A DNA stretch of 64,000 bases from Eleginops maclovinus (taxonomy: Eukaryota; Chordata; Actinopteri; Perciformes; Eleginopidae), in contig NC_086354.1 in assembly GCF_036324505.1 (NCBI RefSeq), forward strand, positions 9,530,795 through 9,594,794. The letters run 5' to 3'. Below are positions 1-64,000 of this stretch, one piece after another. Made by a program: the position numbers and the translations under genes. Positions within the stretch are counted from its first letter, which is position 1. The number at the start of each line of letters is the position of its first letter. The notes beneath the pieces are model-generated. The model saw nothing but the letters and a program-made list of their open reading frames with translations. It made no database searches and was not told where the DNA came from.

Positions 1-1739
1 TTACTCAAATAGACCCACTGTATTTAAATATTCTAAAATTCAAGGTACTTGTATGCTTATCTTACTTGTACAGGCATATCTCAATTGTATGCATTTGTAT
101 ACTCTCCACTACACCACTATCACAGAAGCCGAATTACATTTTGTACTTCAGTATGCCTGACAGCTTTAGTTACTTTCTAGATTACAATGTGACTTACCCT
201 TTTAGTTCAGTGAATAACAAGTATCTCTATTTGGTAGGTTTTCAGAAACTGAAGGATGTCATTTTTTACTTTGCAGTATAGTTAAAATGAGCAGAACCTT
301 AAAGAATCTTAAACATACATGGCAACAATATTAGTCCCAATATACATTACATCCTTTTAGAAGTCACTGTGAGGAAACATTCTTCAGTTTAATTCCTTTT
401 TCTTTCTTTTGCTACTTTGGCCCATTTGAATTATAATAAATTTGATAATACTTTTACTTAAATTTAGGTTCTAAAAGAAAGTAGGACATTTACTTTAACT
501 GGATGTGTTCACACTCTGGTTTTACTACTTAAAATATCTGAAAACGTGTACACGTTAGTAAAACTGATATCTGGCTTCTTACTAAATTTCCCCCCTGGAA
601 GATGTAACCAAAGTCTCATAACAGTACACTTTTTTTGGAGATAGATGACAGTAATCGGGAGGTATATTCATATAATTTTTTTCCTCCAATACTACTTTAC
701 CAATCTGAGAACTTCCTGGTCACAAATTCTATATCCGGAGTATTTCATCCTACTGTGGGTTAAAATATCTCCCTATCCAGCATTAGTTACTCTCTATGAT
801 TGTTTTATGGCTATTTGTCAACTTTTTACCCTTGTCTGCTTGTTCTTTCCCACTTTGTTTAAGTACCCTAGATTATATTCTGACAGATAATGATGCTGTA
901 TACTATATCTTGTAACCCTAATAGCATTTGGGTTTGCTGTTTTATTAGCAATCACTTGTGCTGTGTGAATGGCTTCCAAGAAAAAGTTACTTGTCCAAGG
1001 AGCATACTTTTCAACAGAAAGGTCAAACAGAGTTCAACAAGGGTTTAGTCTGTTTGGTGTTTACTGCCAACATGGTGACAGAAATAAGGGGAAAATGATT
1101 ACATTATGATGGCTGAAACATGGCTTGGTTGATTGACAGAAAAAGATTAACAAATGTTGATGTTCAGTTACTTGTTTTAGTAATTTATCAAGCAAAAGAG
1201 GATTTGCTCAGTTTTATATAATTGGTTTTGTTGATGATTATAAATTCAATATGTTTGGGTTTAGGAATCTAACAGGGACAAATCAACACTTTATAGGGTC
1301 ATGTTGATATCTGGGAAATAATAATCGGCTTATCGGCCAGGCTTAATATGTAAGAAAACTGGACATTCCTGTTTTTTCAACATTAAAAGTGAATTTCATG
1401 TTTGAGAAGCTGCACATTTAACAGGACAACACCTACGTCAAACAAATTGAAGAGGATCGCGTCGGTGCAGCACCACAGCTGTCCAGATAGTGAGGAAGAC
1501 CCCAAACTGTTATGTCGGCTCAAATTTACCCTGATCAAAGATCCCACTCCATTACTCAACTTTTTTCCTCTTCATTGCTTTCTTATGTGAGAGCAGCATT
1601 CTGTGGCATGGGCCTTTCTCTTTGTAGTGTTCTGAAGGAATTTGACAAATACACTGGAAAACAAACTCCTATTGTTTCTGCTAGACATGTTATTGACATT
1701 AGTTTGACTTCTAAAGGTCACTTGTTGTTTCCCACACAT

Positions 1740-2048
1740 AGACTTTACTTTACTTTTTAATCCGTCCGCGACCACGACGCCATCCGCGATCGATTAACTA
1801 GTGGACAATGATCTCTTCGCTCTATGCCGCCACCAAATCCCCCTGCCCCCCCCAATGCCCGGTCATCTGCACTCCCCCCAGGATATTTCAAATTTACTGC
1901 AGCACCTCAAACAGAGGCATCCTGCCGAATGGGAGAAATGTTGCGCCCAACGGAATGAAAAAGACGGTGGCACCACAAGCACACCCGGCAAAAGTAAGAT
2001 TAAAAAAATCCCGGATTTTTTTTTTTAGGCCATATCGCCCAGCCCTAG
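1740..2048 (+). mobile_element. hAT-like relic (BED finger + right end)
   Basis: A + strand frame at 1801-2028 contains SNLLQHLKQRHPAEWEKC, a His-rich tail like the second half of a BED zinc finger in hAT elements. The right end reads 'ggccatatcgcccagcccta', the inverse of TAGGGCTGGGCGATATGGCC, a known hAT terminus in fish. The left end and a target duplication were not found, so it is probably a fragment. Confidence 0.6.
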
Positions 2049-2950
2049 TGGTATGTATCGATTATTGTACTTTATTTTGGCCAACATTTATACCAATGTA
2101 TTTACTGATATCATTGGTAGACTGGTTAAAATAAATGTCATCATTGTGATGGGGCGACACATGCTGATAATGTAAATTAATCTTGAAAAGGATTAGATTT
2201 TCAAATGTTGATAAAGGTCAAAAAGTGTGACACCCTGCCTAAATATAGACAACCTAATACTTAAGAATTCAAATGGATTTCATGCATTAAATACAGTTAT
2301 TGTTCAAATATTATATATTTTACAGAGGGATTCCTGGTGGTGACAAAACATCAGAGAATTATTGAATTATAGCTCAACAAAGTATTTGAGTGCCTTTAAG
2401 CCCATTGTTTTGGTTTTCTGGCCTTGAAATTGGCTTTCATCAAACTTGTTTCAAGAAAAGTAGAGAAATGTTAGCAAAATGCTAATAGCGAAGCAGCTAT
2501 ACAGCCAGAGGTTTTCAGGAGTTATTGGGAACTGAATCAGACCAAAAATAAGAGTAAATATTGGACTTGCATTGCCAGAAACATGGCGCCAAGTGAATGC
2601 TAATGTTGCTTCCAGACTGCTGAATGTGTAAATAGTCAATTGTTTGCTGACATATTTGCAATAACAGTTTTAGAAAGACATTTTATGTTAATATTGTGTT
2701 TTCTGCTATTTCCGCTACCCCTAACTGGCCCCCCGAAAATTGAAATGCAGCTTTAAAACATTAGTTCCTAATGGAGACCAGGAGAGAGACGAATTGTATC
2801 CTCAAACTAATATTTGTGGTATTGCAAATGTCTCACAACCTAAAGACCACATTTCCCCGTAACCTTGATGTTTCCTCTTGCAAACACAGTGTTGTCACTT
2901 TTTTGGCAGTTTCCCCACAACCATCTGCTGTTACATGAAACACAGGCAAC

Positions 2951-3540
2951 TTAAAGGGATAGTCTGGCGAAAATTGACCCCAGGGTCTTTTTCTGCATGA
3001 AAGCTGATCAAGTAAGCCCTCCAGAAAGTTTTTTTAGTTCATCAACCAGTATTGAGCTTTCCCGGAAAAACCGGGAGCAACGCTAATAGCCAAAATGGCT
3101 TACAGTGCATTCGATCAGGGCAGTGCGCAGAACGCTTCCAAAACAGCATTTCTTAACCACTAACATTGCTCGAAATAGCACCAAACCTCTGCAGTAGCAT
3201 GACTAAGGTCCCTACAAATAAAACGGAGCACCAACAACGTAGTTTGCATACCCGAAGTGTATTAAAAAGAACTGTTGTACAAGACTCACCAACTGCCCCC
3301 CCATTCCAGCTCCTCTCCAAGGAAAGTCCGCACAAGTCGGTTATCGAATTCACCGGAGTTCAGTTCAAGGAGGAATGTTTTGGAATGTATAATTCCAATG
3401 AAAGGAGTTGCATATAACTTACATGCAACTCCTTTCATTTCCATGTCAACACTCACTAGATATGAATTTCCATGGAATTATACATTCCATTCCTGGGGGT
3501 CAATTTTCGGGGGTCAATTTTCGCCGGACTATCCCTTCAA
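2951..3540. mobile_element. foldback element copy 1, internally deleted (Kolobok/T2-like)
   Basis: Begins TTAA followed by AGGGATAGTCTGGCG and ends with CTATCCCT followed by TCAA, a one-base variant of TTAA. Kolobok/T2-type elements duplicate TTAA and have TTAAAGG termini by family knowledge. The left arm matches the copy at 6217 closely. The right arm is mostly missing, with a duplicated 'gggggtcaattttc' near its end. An inverted repeat around 3398-3440 marks the arm junction. Confidence 0.75.
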
Positions 3541-4477
3541 GCTCAATTTTGTTTCATTCAAACAACGCCCTCCTCCTAGTTTGTGCCAAACTTCAACAGA
3601 TTTACAAGGAAATTAAATCGTGAGACAGGTATCACCAAGCAATGTATGTAAATGCATTTGTGATTTTTTCACCATTGGCTGATAGATAATTTATTAATGA
3701 CTTAGTCTAATACATTTAACCATCAGTGATGTTCTGTGACAAAGAGGTTTTCAAATGTCTAATACAATTGAGGCAATATTTTTTCTACTCAATGTGTATC
3801 CTTATCTATTATATTGTGCTCAATGTTTCTGAGTATGTATCCATCTATTGATATAAATGTGTTTGTTTGATTAAATTTGGTATTACAATATCATCTAATA
3901 AACTTGGCCCAGCTACTGTTTAGCCTGTCAAGGGCTGCGTTCTTTAACTGAATTAATTGCTTAACCATGATACTGGTTCACTTCGGAAGGGGCATTTTGC
4001 TTTAGTTTTCCCAGTTTTCACACTCGCACACACGTAAACATATACACATGCTCATACAGTAGAGTATTAAGGAGGGTGAAGGGGTTCCCTGACCCCATGC
4101 TGTCCCAGTGAAACACATCTGGGGAGCAGATGTGGATCTGTGTGTGTGTCTGTTGCAACAGCAAATGAAAACATAAGGGCCTTGCCCTGGCTGAGAGAAA
4201 TACCTCCGTCCTCCTTTCCCTCTCTGTTCTTTCTTACTATCTCTTGCTCTGTCTATTCTCTGTATGTCTCAGCCTGTCTTTCTCTGGTGTCCCAAGTCCT
4301 AAGGACTGCAAACACTTGGAAAGATTGCTTATTTGTGTGTTTATTTATGCGTTTTCCTAAAGGCTATGAGCTTATTGTGAGTTAGACGTCCTTGGACCCT
4401 GCAAGATAATAATTGCATGTTTTTCTTAACTGGTATTCTTTTAAAATAATATATCTTACTTTCCCCCTTTCCCATAG

Positions 4478-63963
<59,486 letters not shown>

Positions 63964-64000
63964 GATGTAGGGATGAAAGAGGCTGAACTTGTCAAAACCA
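63964..64000 (+). other. pappa2: start of pappa2 3' UTR
   Basis: The 37 bases after the TAA. No polyadenylation signal is reached before the window ends. Confidence 0.8.

Larger units (their letters stand above)
1..4477. other. pappa2: intron upstream of exon 1 (5' part outside window)
   Basis: No coding exon is recognised here. The stretch is AT-rich and holds a hAT-like relic near 1740-2048 and a foldback element at 2951-3540, listed separately. The rest shows only stops in all frames and short low-complexity tracts. Preceding pappa2 exons are presumably upstream of the window. Confidence 0.7.

Noticed and set aside
1604..1611. GTGGCATG as left target duplication for the hAT relic ending at 2048 (right flank GTGGTATG)
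   Set aside because: One mismatch, and the bases after it do not begin with the expected TAGGGCTGGG terminus.
3153..3623. Open frames of 66-113 codons on both strands
   Set aside because: They lie in the foldback element and echo frames in copy 2 on both strands, as expected from an inverted-repeat structure rather than a gene.

Overview
This window is vertebrate nuclear DNA, almost certainly from a teleost fish. Short exons with clean GT/AG borders sit in long introns, and the introns hold fish-type repeats: a Tx1/L1-like LINE, tRNA-derived SINEs, hAT relics, a Kolobok/T2-like foldback family and a long CA microsatellite. No prokaryotic genes, CRISPR arrays or operons are seen.

The window holds one host gene on the + strand: pappalysin-2 (pappa2), a secreted metzincin protease that cleaves IGF-binding proteins and so releases IGF. 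I can place 26 coding exons, 4478 to 63963, with consistent splice phases. They encode about 1483 residues and end in a stop codon. The signal peptide, propeptide and start of the laminin-G-like module lie upstream of the window. Human PAPP-A2, as I recall it, is about 1.79 kb of codons with its catalytic HEXXH near residue 733. Here that motif falls at window residue 423, so roughly 310 N-terminal residues are missing. Module order is: laminin-G-like (exons 1-2, into 3), two Lin12/Notch repeats (exon 3), metzincin catalytic domain (exons 3-7, zinc site in exon 5, Met-turn in exon 6), a long middle region (exons 8-16), five SCR/CCP modules (exons 17-24), a third Lin12/Notch repeat (exon 25) and a Cys-rich tail (exon 26). 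The tail ends in an unusual Gly9 run coded by a GGA repeat. The choice of pappa2 over pappa rests on the catalytic region, the [16 protein letters not shown] segment and the C-terminal DECTCRDP block.

Layout: 1-4477 upstream intron with a hAT relic and one foldback element; 4478-6142 exons 1-3; 6143-13862 intron with a full 921-bp foldback element 70 bp after exon 3; 13863-23091 exons 4-10 with a SINE and a hAT relic in the introns; 23092-31331 intron with a SINE and a decayed LINE of about 5.4 kb that itself carries a SINE; 31332-31657 exons 11-12; 31658-38260 intron with a complete non-autonomous hAT element (8-bp target duplication) and a second terminal-inverted-repeat element; 38261-43981 exons 13-19; 46881-54288 exons 20-24 with the CA repeat; 60235-60333 exon 25; 63814-63963 exon 26, followed by 37 bases of 3' UTR.

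No wholly new system was found. The observations most worth checking are the paired foldback elements bracketing exons 1-3, the LINE whose 3' end lies close to exon 11 (an exon with a weak donor), an unresolved exon 16/17 junction, and the Gly-repeat C-terminus.
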